Source of the DNA: Acanthosepion esculentum | Lineage: Eukaryota > Mollusca > Cephalopoda > Sepiida > Sepiidae | Direction of reading: 5' to 3' | Assembly: GCA_964036315.1 (NCBI GenBank) | Contig: OZ038517.1 | Location: 22,525,083 to 22,589,082, forward strand | Length of the DNA: 64,000 bases | Shown: in pieces, positions 10,004-21,109 of the stretch | How the letters are laid out: each line of letters opens with the position of its first letter | Position numbering within the stretch: position 1 is the stretch's first letter | Notes under the pieces: generated by a model | The model's database searches: none | The model's input: only the letters and a program-made list of their open reading frames with translations | What the model was told of the DNA's origin: nothing | Position numbers and translations under genes: made by a program

Positions 10004-12117
10004 CTATATTGTGACCCTCATCACAAGTGTCAACATAAAAAAGAACCTCATAATCTGCAAAAAACATTCAATGTTATATGCATGGCTTATTTTATTTTTC
10101 TTTGATTTACTGAATGAAGAAAAGAATGATTTTTTTATCAGCTTATCAATGACTACATAATTATTCAGAACAAAATTTATAGTTTTATCATTAGGATATA
10201 AGAGAGAACCTCTATTAATTCCCTGAAAATAGCTGCTTATTTCAGGTATTTCTTCCACATTATCTCTTACACTTCCAGATGTTAAATCTTTGCAGCTATT
10301 GCATTTAATTTTCTTAAAAACTGCATTACACCAATAACTTGCTAAGTATAGTATTACAGGTAGAACTTCTCTACAATTATTTACATCATCCTCTTTAACA
10401 TCAATTCTATATTTATATATATATAACTTTTCCTCCTCTGTCACTTCATCCCAGTTTGGTTCTTGTAAACTCTTTAAATCAATTTTAATGCATTGCTGAT
10501 TAAATGGTAAGTTTAATTTTAAAACTGATTGCATTCTAATAATTTTTTCACACTCAAACACTTGCCGTATCAAGATATTATACTGATCCCCAGTAAGTTG
10601 TTGATATTGACCAAACCTTGCTTCAAGGTGATCAGTTTGAAATTTGCCTGGTAATATGTATAGCATTTTCAGTTCTTCTATGCAATACTTGGTCAGTTCT
10701 AGAAATGAATAGGTTGTATGATGCAAAGCATTGAAATTTTCCTTTGTTAATTTGCCATTTTTTCCAGAAATGCTATTCCAAGATTCTAACCAGTCACAGA
10801 ATACAGAGAGAAATCTGAAATTTTCTTCATTCATTCTAAGTGGATTGCAGTATTTATTTCTAAGCCGACAACCTTTATATGGCATTTTAACATTCATTAT
10901 TGTCCACCAAATATAAAATATGTTTATATATTCTGCAAAATTAGGCAAATATTTCTGTTTTCCTAAGATCAATAATCTTTGAATAGTGTATTCATTAAAA
11001 ATTTGCAGAACTAAATTAGCATTTTGCCTTTCAAGTTTAGTAGGAGAAAGTGCCTTTGAGGTTAATTTATAACAATATTTTAAAATTGACTGAAATTCTA
11101 AGGCATGAAATTTCTGTAAGGTAGAAAATGTGGCACTTTGGATACTATCTAATTCATGATTTCCATCATGACAAAATTTGGGGAACAGCATGCATTTATT
11201 TGCATCTTTTTGACTAAGCCAATTGTTTCTAATGCATTTTAATATATGGACCGAGTTAAAAAGGAAGAAAAGAGGTCGAGACTTTATAACTGGGGGTGGA
11301 TATACAATGGAAAGCTTTGGAGAACTGCAAAAGAAAGATATAGCTTTTTTATTTATAGCATTATTATCTGTTAGGCTTTCAAGTATTATCAATCATATCT
11401 CCTCTAAACCAATTATTATATGTTTAACTATGTCAAATAACTTCTCAGCTTTAAGACATTTAGTTGGCATAACATGCACAACATTTTATATTGTGAGAAT
11501 ACACTGCTAATCCTAAAAGCAAAAGCACTTGTTGCAGCTTCATTGCTGTTATCAGATAAGCCAACAATATTACCACCCTTATAATCTAAATAAGGTTTTA
11601 GATGAATTTCATCAACAAGTAAAGATACTGTGATGTCCTGCACTAGGAGCTTAAATTTATTTTTAATATACATAAGAAAATTGTTATCATGTTGCTCAAT
11701 CAAAGGATTCATATATGTTGATAAGGTTAATCTTTTAATGGTTGAATAGCTAGGTAAAATTATATTTTTGCTGTCTCTTAAGAATCTGTCCCATTTAGGG
11801 GAGCAGTTATATAACAATGAAGAAAATATCATCATTTCTGTTGAATAATCAAGCTTATTTTGTGTCATTAAATTTAGCTGCTCATATATAAATTTGATTG
11901 CATTAATATGTTTGATTCTTCTTGCACCAATAGTAGAAATGACATTACCAATTTTAATATAAAACTCATATTTTGAGGTTCAGGTTGCTGTTGCTCTGTG
12001 TACATTTTTTTCATGTTTTCTATCAGAATTTCAAGAGTATTTTGATCAGTTACGTGTTTAGAAATCTTATAATCCCCTATTGAATGTATTTTCACATTTC
12101 TACAAAAAAAACATGTA
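10004..12117 (-). pseudogene. P-type transposase, main coding region with two frameshifts and a stop
   Basis: Reads from exon 2 at 12117 down to a stop at about 10004. Recognisable parts: a coiled, charged segment (QNTLEILIENMKKM); the catalytic-domain start SLLVDEIHLKPYLDYKGG, where DE is the usual first acidic site; TDNNAINKKAISFF with the likely second Asp; HILKCIRNNWL, typical of the P insertion domain; and TDHLEARFGQYQQLTG near the end, with the likely catalytic Glu. Frameshifts occur near 11970 and 11485, and there is a stop just after GLEEI at about 11400. The enzyme is therefore inactive, but decay is light compared with the neighbouring retroelements. The fragment at 5160-5948 is a sister copy. 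Confidence 0.82.
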
Positions 12118-12693
12118 CTGCAAAATCAGATTCAATTACAAGAGACAGATAGATTTTTGGATATGGGGATTTGATGATGCTGAATATAATAAGTGTCTCT
12201 TGCTACCTAACAAAACTCCAGTAATTTCTATCAAGGAAATTTAATTTCCCTTCTAGATCATTATTATTATGGAATTTATAAAGATATAAAATTATTTTAA
12301 TCCTCAAAGTTTCAATTGAGTTTAATAACTTTAAAACAAAGCTGTTTTAAAATGTGTCGTGAATTACAGACATAAAATTCAATTCAATTAAAGTTTCATT
12401 TAGTCACGAATAAAACAATTCTAAAAAATCGTTAAAATTATTTTTTATGTATATAAAATATTCCTTTAGAAATTCATGAATGAATTTATGTCGAAAATTT
12501 CTTTAAAGTTTATTTCTTAAAAAAATGAGATTTTAGATTTTAAAAACAACACGTACGCGAATGAATCTCTCTCTCTAAACTTTCTCGCTAGATTTATGTC
12601 TTATTAACTTTATGAATTACAAAGACATGGTATTAATTTTATCATTAAAGTTTCAATAAAATTTACTTATTTTTTAATACAAAAAATACTCAC

Positions 12694-12845
12694 TCTGCTG
12701 AATTTAGTAGATAAAAATGATCTCTTCTGATTGTACGAATCCAAACATCAGATAATTCTTTATCTTTCGTTAAAGAAAATACATGTATTTTAGGGCCGTC
12801 TTTATAATTCCCTTTGCAATTTGGTACAATGCATCTATAAGGCAT
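12694..12845 (-). CDS. THAP-domain first exon of the P-type transposase
   Basis: The ATG at 12845 opens MPYRCIVPNCKGNYKDG, then IHVFSLTKDKELSDVWIR and RRDHF. This is a THAP zinc finger with the first Cys pair (C-x4-C), the conserved Trp and the basic R-RD block. The exon ends in a consensus donor, GTGAGT, at 12693. Joining to an acceptor TTTTGCAG, with exon 2 starting at 12117, keeps the frame and gives DTCFFCRNVKI across the junction. A normal THAP finger ends C-x2-H-F; here the His position reads Cys. The intron would be 576 bp. Sequence-specific binding to the transposon ends is the known role of this domain in P elements. Confidence 0.72.
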
Positions 12846-13031
12846 TGTTTTTGTTTTAAATTAATTCATTATTTAAAAGAAAATATTAATAAGTAATTTA
12901 AAAATGCCGCCGTAAAAATCTGCTACACAAAACAAACGACACGCTTCTTGAAAGTCGGACTCAATGTGATGACGTCACATTTCTCCGTAACCCAATGAAG
13001 TAGGCCTTATCTTTCGGTGGTCACGGTTTAA

Positions 13032-13206
13032 CTCGCTTTCTTGAATAACGCCCGGAAAATAATCAATCGTAAATTGTATTTTCCTGAAACGTTGGTATTG
13101 TAATTTGGCGATTTCCTAGAAAAATTGGAGTTACCAATTGTAAATTGTGTTCTCCTTGAACGTCGGCGGTAATCAATCGTTTTGGTTCGAACGTCGGGTG
13201 ACCAAT
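13032..13206 (-). other. 5' leader and primer-binding site of the minus-strand Gypsy
   Basis: Immediately inside the LTR at 13207-13955 (minus orientation), after two bases, comes TGGTCACCCGACGTTCG at about 13188-13204. It resembles the complement of the tRNA-Trp 3' end used by CsRn1-clade elements. The leader then runs to the P-type insertion at 13031 and continues in gag at about 8840. Confidence 0.65.
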
Positions 13207-13955
13207 TGTATTGGGGTGCTCTGGTTTACTTTGTTTTGAGATTGTTTATAAGGCTGCGTTTTTGTGTAAGAGCACAATGCATTTAAATTTTGCAAAACAC
13301 AAGGAAAGAGAACAAGAAACCAAATTGCATTCAACAATAAAATATATATTGAAAATCAACGAGTACAAACAATTGTGCTAATGTATTAAGATTTAGGGAA
13401 AGAAAAGTAGCTTCCCTTGTACCGTTATCTGAAACAAGGCAGGAAAAATGTACTTAAGATAGTTCTTGATTGAAATGTTCAGAGTTCGGTGAACAAATAA
13501 GATTTTGAATTCAAGAATGAAATTAAGTTAGTTTAAATTTGTGTTGTACAAAAGGATAACGGAATTTGGTTTGTGAACTTGGCTTGGTGACAGACAGTTA
13601 ATAGAGAAACGTAATATTAGTTCTGTGTCTTGAGTAGAAACGTGGAAGAATGTAGTTACGTGTAAGTTTCTGAGTTCTACTGAAATTATTTCTAGAGTAA
13701 GAACTGTTTTTATACGTTTTGGTAGGCTCCAGAGAGACAAGCGGGAAAAGTTGAAAAGAATATCTAAAATGCACGATTGGACAAAAATCAACCAATCACT
13801 GATTTTTTTACAAAATTAAGTTGGGCAAAGTCATGGCAGAAAATTTTAGTGTGGATACTGCGATTAGTAAATTGTCCTATTGTAAACGGTACTTTTTTTT
13901 CTAACCAATCATAGATGAGTATTTTGTAGGCGTGGTAATCGTAGTTGTCACTACA
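13207..13955 (-). mobile_element. LTR family B copy 2, 5' LTR of the minus-strand CsRn1-type Gypsy
   Basis: 749 bp, starting TGTAGTGACAACTACG at 13955 and ending CCCCAATACA at 13207 on the minus strand. The length agrees within one base with the 3' LTR at 17156-17903. It contains AATCAGTGATTGGTTG, a TCTGGAGCCTACC promoter-like block with a TATA-like GTATAAAAAC, and a (T)n tract. The primer-binding site directly follows. It abuts gag-pol sequence of the plus-strand copy at 13956 without a visible partner flank. Confidence 0.85.
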
Positions 13956-16900
13956 CCTAACCAGAAGGCGGGAAACGTCAGTCCCAACAGCGCACGAAGA
14001 CGGTGTCTGCTGTCGGGGGAGAGAAAGCCAACCGTCTTTTTTTATGTCAGAGACAGGAATTCTCACGAATTATTTCCGGTCGACACAGGCGCCCAAGTCA
14101 GCGTAATTCCACCCAGACCAGGTTTGCCTACCGAAAGATCTTCATGCACTTTACGTGCTGCGAATGGTTCCCAAATAGAAACCTTCGGTCAAGTGTCAAT
14201 GACTCTAGACATTGGATTAAGAAGAACGTTCTAATGGGGTTTTTTTTTACAGTGGCGGAAGTCAAATTTCCCATACTAGACGCAGATTTCCTAGCAAACT
14301 ACAAGCTAGTTGTGGACATGTCGAACCACTCACTTATAGACAAGACGACTAAAGTCACTAATTTCGGGATAACCTCCACCCTCACGTCAACCAAATTATG
14401 TATCGCTCTACCAGTGAATAATCCACTCCAAGACGTGCTGGATAAATTTCCCTCACTTATCCGTCCTTTTACGTATACTGAAACAGTAAAACATCACACC
14501 GTTCATAAAATTCATACATCTGTCCCGCCAGTTTTTTCGAAACCGCGTAGACTCGGACTAGAAAAATACAAGCTAGCACGTGCTGAATTTCAGCACATGT
14601 TGGATCTCGGCATAATTCGCCCTTCATCGAGCCCTTTCGCTTCTCCACTCCACATGATCCCTAAGGGCTTGGATGCGCTGCGTAGATTATCGACCCCTAA
14701 ATGCGCAGACAATTCCTGATAAATATCCTGTGCCAAACTTCGCCGATTTCGCAATTTCTCTTCAAAGAGCTAAGATTTTCACAAAAATAGATCTACGAAA
14801 AGCTTTCTATCAAATTCCGGTGGCCGCTGAAGATGTACACAAAACAGTCATCACAACTCCCTTCAGTCTATACGAATTTTTTCGAATGCCTATCGGTCTT
14901 CGAAACGCTTCACAGTCATTCCAACGCCTAATCGATGAAACACTCCGTGGTTTATCTCACCCGTTCGCTTATATTGACGAACTCCTTGTAGCAAGCGCTA
15001 ACATGGAAGACCACGTGCGTCACGTAACACAAGTTTTCCAACGTTTGGAAGATTTCGGTTTAAAAATCAACCCGGACAAATGTGTGTTTGCTGTTCCTAG
15101 ACTGAATTTCCTCGGATACGAAATTGATGGTTCTGGTTTCACACCTGTCCCGGAGAAAGTTACAGCTATACAAGAGTTTCCTCAACCTACGACACTCCGG
15201 CAACTTCGACGTTATCTCGGCTTAATAAATTACTATCGCCAGTTCATTCCTAACTGTTCCCAAATTTTGGCACCTCTTACCAACCTACTTCGTGGCCAGG
15301 GAAAGAAAAACCCGAAGATAACACTATCGGACGAAGCTCTTGCTGCTTTCATCAATTCAATAAATGTACTAGGAAATTTTACCAAACTAAACTATCTACG
15401 TGACGACAATACAGCACATCTTTCGCTTACTACTGATGTCTCATCAGAGGCAATTGGAGCTGTTCTACACCAGCACACGGAAAAAGAAACCACACCAATT
15501 TCCTTTTTCTCAGTTAAACTCACTTCAACCCAAAAAAAGCATAGCACCTTTTCGCGTGTGTTATTTGCTATTTATCTCTCGATAAAACATTTCCGACATA
15601 TATTGAAAGGTCGGAATTTCAGTCTTCACTGATCATAAACCTCTAGTCTTTGCCCTCCATACCAAATCAGATAGGTATAATCCGCGTGATTACAAGAAGT
15701 TAGACTTTATTTTGCAGTTTAGTACCGATATACGGCACGTCAAAGGCAACGACAACACCGTCGCCGACACACTATCAAGAGCGTTCTTACTTAGCACCAC
15801 AAAGGAAAAACTTGATCTCGATTTTCTAGCAGACGAACAGAAAAGGGACACTACTCTGTTTGACTCATTGAAAAATTCGTCGTTATCGATCGAACAACGT
15901 CCCATTCCTTTCAGTACCAAGTTAATCGCTTGCGACACAAGTACTTCTCATCCAAGACCTTTAGTAACCGTCAGCATGAGAAGACGAATTTTCGACCATT
16001 TCCACTCTTTCTCACACCCCGGTCGGAAAGCTACGGCAAAACTAATCTGTGAACGTTTTGTCTGGCCGAACACGAACATCGATATCAAGAATTGGACTCA
16101 ATGTTGTCTCGTTTGCCAAACGTACCAAAGTGCATCGCCATATTAAATCACCACCTGGAAACTTCACCGTACCTGACGGTCGCTTTCGTCACCTGCATGT
16201 CGATTTAGTGGGTCCGTTACCGGAAATACACGGATACCAGTACATCCTTACTATCATAGACAGATTTTCGAGATGGCCGATCGCAATTCCACTTCAGTCA
16301 ATAACCGCAGAATCTGTTGCTAAGGCAATACTAAAAAACTGGATTTCGTTTTTTGGATGCCCATCAGTGATAACGACAGATCGTGGTCCCCAGTTTCAAG
16401 CAACACTTTTCAAAGAATTTGTGAATCTTCTCGGAGCGAGACATATCTCAACTACAGCCTATCACCCCTGTGCTAATGGCCTTGTTGAACGTTTCTACCG
16501 CCAATTAAAGGCCGCGTTAACTAGCTCCAACAGTGATAATAACCAATCCTGGATGGACAAGTTACCTCTAGTCATGCTTTCGCTTCGGTCTCAATTGAAA
16601 GAAGACTTACAGTGTTCACCTGTTGACCTTGTTTTTGGCCAACCATTAGTGTTGTCAGGACAATTTCTGTCCGGTAACTCAGCCTCACAACTTTCTTCAA
16701 CCTTTGTTCAATACCTGCAGAATAGAATATCTAATTTGGCATTTACAGCCACTCGTTTCCAGACTAAAGACATTTATGTTCCTACCTTTTTAGACAGGTG
16801 TGATTTTGTGTTTATTCAACAAGATTCTGTCAAGAAGCCACTGAACCCCCAACTACTCAGGTCAGTTTCGAGTCCTTGCTCGACATGACAAATTCTGCAC

Positions 16901-17109
16901 TATTCACCTCACCAGTGGTCGATCGAACGTTTCGATTGATCGCCTAAAGCCGGCATACATGGAGCGAAATATTGATCCGACCCAAACATCGTCATCCCCT
17001 ACACCACAGAGCAATACACAACAAACACCCAAGACACCTGAACATCAACTTACCAAAAAAGGAAGGAGGGTCCACTGGCCTTCCAAATTCAAACCTTATG
17101 TAACATATT
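13956..17109 (+). pseudogene. CsRn1-type Gypsy pol, plus strand: protease, RT, RNase H, integrase
   Basis: Truncated at its left end by the inverted LTR. In order: gag tail and protease (VDTGAQVSVIPPRPG, about 14080-14120); RT (FTKIDLRKAFYQIPV, about 14780; YIDE instead of YIDD at about 14975, a lost catalytic Asp); RNase H (TTDVSSEAIGAVLHQH, about 15430; a TDHKPL-type block near 15630); the integrase zinc finger (HSFSHPG and CCLVC, 16000-16120) and core with all three acidic residues in the blocks HLHVDLVGPL, TTDRGPQF and GLVERFYR (16190-16500). A basic C-terminus ends near 17109. Frameshifts near 14235, 14690, 15630, 16140 and 16860, and a small deletion in the RT, inactivate it. It is the same family as 6976-8800 on the other strand. 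Confidence 0.88.
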
Positions 17110-17140
17110 AAAAAAATGCTTTTCATCACTTTTTCCAATC

Positions 17141-17155
17141 TGGGGGAGGGGTAGT
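17141..17155 (+). promoter_or_regulatory. Polypurine tract
   Basis: TGGGGGAGGGGTAGT directly precedes the 3' LTR start at 17156, the expected place for plus-strand priming in a Gypsy element. Confidence 0.75.
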
Positions 17156-17903
17156 TGTAGCGACTGCTACGCTTTCCACGCTCACAATTTATTCGTCTGC
17201 GATTGGCTAGAAAATCGATAATGCTTTTCCATAAGACAATTTAGCAATCCCAGTCACCACTTTGAATTTTTCTGCCGTGAACTTGCTCACATGTTTCTTT
17301 GTTACAAAATCAGTGATTGGTCGAATTTTAACCAATCAAACATTTTTGTGCTAAATCAACTTGCCCGCGTTTTTCGCTGGAGCCTACCAGCAGCTTTATA
17401 AACAAGTCAGTTTTTCCGTAACAGTTAGAGTCCATCTATTTACGCCTGTCTACACAAATCCACGACTTTACTCACAACGCACACACACACAGATTTTTGT
17501 ATGACATTATACATATCTTCCTCTCTGTGACTAAGCCAAGTTCATGAACCGGCACTCTGTTGGTTTTTCAAAACAACACACTTCTTAATTAACTGTATTC
17601 TATTCTAACACCAGACTCTATTCAACATAGAATCCTGAAGATTCTGATTCAAGAGAAATTCTTTCGAACATTCAATCTTATAATCAGAATACAGTTGAAG
17701 GGGAACAATTTTTTCTCCCTTAATTACTACACATCATTGCATAATTGTTTTGTATGTTATTCTTTCAATATATATTTTATTGTTGATGTACAATTGGAGT
17801 CTCGTTATTTTTTCTTGAATCGTTAAATGTACAATAGATAAATGCTCTTAGAACACGCAATTACATTTGATAACCTCAACGCATAAAGAAAGCAGCATTT
17901 ACA
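17156..17903 (+). mobile_element. LTR family B copy 3, 3' LTR of the plus-strand Gypsy
   Basis: 748 bp, from TGTAGCGACTGCTACGC to GCAGCATTTACA. It shares with 13207-13955 the AATCAGTGATTGGT block, the GCTGGAGCCTACC block and TATATATTTTATTGTTGA. It follows the polypurine tract. It is immediately followed by a truncated family A LTR. Confidence 0.85.
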
Positions 17904-18275
17904 CTGGGCGACTTATTACCTCGTTCTCTTTTTAACTTTGCTTTTCAGCGAACACATCTACAATGTAAGCTCTCTTAGAAGATGGCGTCTTCCCATTTGT
18001 GGGAGACCCTGTGAACATTATACACACTCACACATACATGTACGCACGAACATTCACCAATATACAAACACTTTACGTTCACTCACAAACACAAATGTTG
18101 ATGTCTTTGTCACTTGTAAAATTGTTGTTTAATACATATATCTGTCTTGTTTGTTTTCTATCTTCGGTTGAACTCAACTTGAGTCCGCCATGTTTTTTTA
18201 GTTGGACCTTCTAGCAGAAAATAAACAGCACGTGTTTCTAATTCAACAACACTTTAACCCGCACGATCCTCTACA
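17904..18275 (-). mobile_element. LTR family A copy 3, truncated and internally deleted
   Basis: On the minus strand it starts TGTAGAGGATCGTGCGGG at 18275 and matches the family A LTRs through the Gln-rich-like CA run, the GGGAGAC block and CTCGTTCTC. The 3' end is missing beyond CTGGGCGAC, and about 250 bp of interior are absent compared with 3759-4463. The Gypsy copy at 13956-17903 may have inserted into it, because their junction is exact. Confidence 0.7.
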
Positions 18276-18800
18276 GTTTCATTGTATAGCTGTTAGTTGT
18301 GAGTATATGTGAATACAAAAAGAACATAATTTTGAATAAGTGTACATTCCAATTTATTTTTAAATTTTCACTTCATTTTTTAATGAAAAATAAGTTTAAT
18401 TATTATAATAACTAGTTTAATTATTAAACTAATTAAAGTTCACTATTTTATTTTTTTCTTAACAATAATTTATTTGCGTACTCACTCAAGCGGAATATGG
18501 CAAATGGCCTGGTTCAGAGTGGGGAATCCCGCAAAAGTATGTAATTAGTAATGAAGATTTCCAGTTCTTTTGTCATGTCTTTTTGGAATACCTCAGGCAT
18601 CAGGGATTGACTCCAACTCGCCTCCTTTTAGTACAATAGGACAGGTGATGACTGGGTGAACGACCCTTGAAACGGAACTTAGTTTGTAGGAAATTCAGTT
18701 GTCCAGGTTTTTTTTAATTAAAAAACTGACAATCCTAATTCCAAACAATAATAAAATAAAAATAAAGTAAACCTGGTTATGCCTGTCAAATCATTTGTAT

Positions 18801-18850
<50 letters not shown>

Positions 18851-19519
18851 ATTCAAAACAGTCAAAAATTATTAAAAATAGTCTTTAGTTGAGTTTAAAC
18901 ACTGGGTAATTGGTTCACAGAAAAAGCTATGGTTGAGAAAAGACTTTTATCATTAGCAAAGATCCACTGGATGTCTTTGTTGTTGCTGTTGGAGATGATT
19001 CGTTTGAAGTCACCAACACATTTCTTTCAATATGCACTGGGGTGAGGGATAGTGTTAAATAAAGTATGTCTTCTCTTGTGTTCAACTTGGAGACAGCCGC
19101 ATCTCTGCTCCCTGAAAGTTGAAATCTGTGGGTTTTATAAGAAATTTTTCATGAAAGTAAGCTTGAGAAAAATAGGGTTTTAGTTTTCTCTGATTGGTCA
19201 AATATTTCACACAATGCTTTTAATTTCTAACCAACAGACACTTTGATTTAAATGATGTCTGTTGTATTGTTGAGTCTTTTTGGCATGTTTGTAATATTGT
19301 CTGTTATTGTATAGAAAATGAAGCTTGGGCGTGTTTTAATATGGCATGTATGTGGCTATGCAACTGTGTTGAAAATAGGGTTTATTACCGATAACTTTAT
19401 GCTTTCAGTCTCTTAGAAGCTCAAGAAAAAAATGAATTTTGAAACGATCAATAACATACAAAAAACAGGTTCTATTTGAATGTGCCACATGGAATAAGGC
19501 CAGGTTTATATTAATGGAA
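18276..19519. other. AT-rich non-coding sequence with a TA microsatellite
   Basis: A (TA)n run lies at about 18804-18848 and ends in ATGGATTC, mirrored by ATCCAT on its left, so the tract is a short inverted structure. A segment at 18490-18720 is richer in GC, but I recognise no element or protein in it. No gene is supported. Confidence 0.45.
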
Positions 19520-19885
19520 TGGACACATGGCCGAGTGGTTAGAACGTTCGCATTCTGACCATGAGACCCGGGTTCAAATCTCATCATGGTCAATTTGTCA
19601 GGAAGGAGACTTCCTGGTGTTATCGGACTGGAGGTAAAGTCACAAGTCATCGTGCCGAGGGCTTAAAGGGGGTTGCTCTGTTCAAATTGTTGGTTACGCT
19701 AGATAACACGCCCTCTCTCAGAAACTGTAACTAACGTCGGCTCAGCATAGTTGCCGTATAAACCACATGTTGGCTCTGTGGGTGTTGAATAAACACAAAT
19801 GAGCCTGAGCAAGCGCCTGCAATAGGGATTGGCTAGCCACCCTAGTAGACAGGTATCCTTGAATATGAGTGGCCAGCTATGCATA
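19520..19885 (+). mobile_element. tRNA-derived SINE, family 1
   Basis: The head resembles a class-II tRNA, with box A TGGCCGAGTGGTTA at 19528-19541 and box B GGTTCAAATC at about 19571-19580, the internal promoter arrangement used by RNA polymerase III. The body continues with GGAAGGAGACTTCCTGG and ends after GGATTGGCTAGCCACC and CAGGTATCCTTGAATA. A second, diverged copy lies on the minus strand at 56650-57143 and shares both the head and the tail, which fixes the family extent. It is not a functional tRNA gene, because the head does not fold as a complete cloverleaf and continues into a long body. Confidence 0.8.
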
Positions 19886-20255
19886 CATATGAATGGAAAT
19901 CAAATTTTAATTAATATTTTTAAGTATAATTTATATTGTTTACTGTCAGTTTTTCATTTGTTGTTATCAGTACAGTGTTTCAGCCGTTGTGACCCTTGGT
20001 TGCCTTCAGGTGTCTGTGAAACCGGATAAACTCCATGGAATTTTGTTGAACTGGACATTTTATTTAATGTACAGAAATAGATTGTTATCATTCTTTTGTC
20101 CATATCTGAGCATATCTTGCCATGTTCTTTTAATAGAACTTGATTATTGCTTGTCCTGTTTCCAATGAGTCTGAACCTGTGTGGTTTCAATCCCAGGGTT
20201 GGGTGGTACTGGTTATAAAAAATTATCTTCTAGAAATACTCTGGCCAACTGCTTT
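19886..20255. other. Non-coding interval
   Basis: No recognised element. It contains a moderately GC-rich segment, GTTGTGACCCTTGGTTGCC, that looks repeat-derived, but I found no second copy in the window. Confidence 0.35.
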
Positions 20256-20262
20256 TGTTATT

Positions 20263-20353
<91 letters not shown>

Positions 20354-20366
20354 ATGTATGTATATA
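20263..20366. repeat. (TA)n microsatellite with (TG)n and (GTAT)n end
   Basis: About 78 bp of uninterrupted TA repeats, followed by TG repeats and GTATGTATGTAT. Any protein read from it (alternating Ile-Tyr) is meaningless. Confidence 0.95.
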
Positions 20367-20477
20367 GTAAAGGTAACAGATCCGTTGGTGTGTAATCCAA
20401 GTGGATCCTCGTAATATAAAATATTAAAACTGATCCACAAAAAGAGCTCAATGTATTTATTATTACAGAGTAAAGAA

Positions 20478-20700
20478 TTAATAAGCAATAAAATCCAAAA
20501 TCACCTCATATGGGGAATAGCCTATTTCGGCAGACGAAGATATTGGTTGTTTGTCTTATCAACCCCAGTGTGGACTAAATTTCTATTTCTGACACAAATC
20601 CAGCCCACACCGGTGTTGATAAGACAGACGGCCAATATCTTCGTCTGACGAAATAGGCTATTCCCCATATAAGGTGATTTTGGATTTTATTGTTTATTAA
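20478..20700. repeat. Long foldback (inverted repeat with about 90-bp arms)
   Basis: The left arm (20478-20570) and right arm (20612-20700) are near reverse complements. AATCACCTCATATGGGGAAT pairs with ATTCCCCATATAAGGTGATT, and CAGACGAAGATATTGG pairs with CCAATATCTTCGTCTG. The loop carries a smaller GTGTGGAC/CCCACAC pair. This could be a foldback transposon or MITE, but no target duplication is clear. Confidence 0.85.
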
Positions 20701-20797
20701 TTATATATATCCAAGTATAGGATTGGTGTATACGGAATAAATTCCAATAATCCACAAATACTATTCTTAAAAGAGTGCTAAATACAGAGTAGGGCAA

Positions 20798-20865
20798 ATA
20801 TAATTATTTATTCGAAAATTATAACATAAATATTTATGTTATAATTTTCGAATAAATAATTATAT
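20798..20865. repeat. Perfect 68-bp palindrome
   Basis: Two 34-bp arms, centred between 20831 and 20832, are exact reverse complements with no spacer. The core reads ATAACATAAATATTTATGTT, and each arm contains TTCGAA-type sequence. A perfect palindrome of this size would extrude as a cruciform or hairpin. Confidence 0.95.
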
Positions 20866-21109
20866 ATGTATTTGTAAAATATAACAAACAATGAATGTCT
20901 ATTATGTTTTATCATGAGCCTTTCCAAGCATCATATAATGGCTTTAGTTTTAAGAGAAAATAAAGAAAAAAAACTGTCCAATATTTGGATATTTCTTTAT
21001 TATATTGGTCATCGATCTAAGCCTTCGGCTCACATGCGCCATCATCATAGTGGTTATATGGACATTATATTTGATGATGAACCTGACTTCATAAACGCGG
21101 GCTCATACT

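Larger units (their letters stand above)
8845..13031 (-). mobile_element. P-superfamily (THAP-type) DNA transposon, nearly full length
   Basis: Inverted ends begin CCGTGACCACCGA at 8850 and, reversed, at 13026: 13 identical bases, then an imperfect stretch that includes AGGCCTA. TTTAA lies outside both ends (8845-8849 and 13027-13031). The interrupted target reads GCGAG-TTAAA-CACAATT on the minus strand, so a 5-bp duplication is the simplest reading. Drosophila P makes 8 bp. The 4.2-kb interior carries one minus-strand transposase gene (exons at 12694-12845 and 12117 downward) and about 1 kb of AT-rich 3' sequence. The element interrupts a CsRn1-type Gypsy between its primer-binding site and gag, so it is younger than that Gypsy. 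Confidence 0.82.

Noticed and set aside
8842..13034. 8-bp target duplication around the P-type element
   Set aside because: The eight bases on either side do not agree in any register; only TTTAA is shared.
19528..19600. Functional tRNA gene
   Set aside because: Boxes A and B are present but the sequence continues into a SINE body with a second dispersed copy at 56650-57143, and a complete cloverleaf is not formed.
20140..20488. Ile-Tyr repeat proteins over the TA tract
   Set aside because: Pure dinucleotide repeat translation on both strands.
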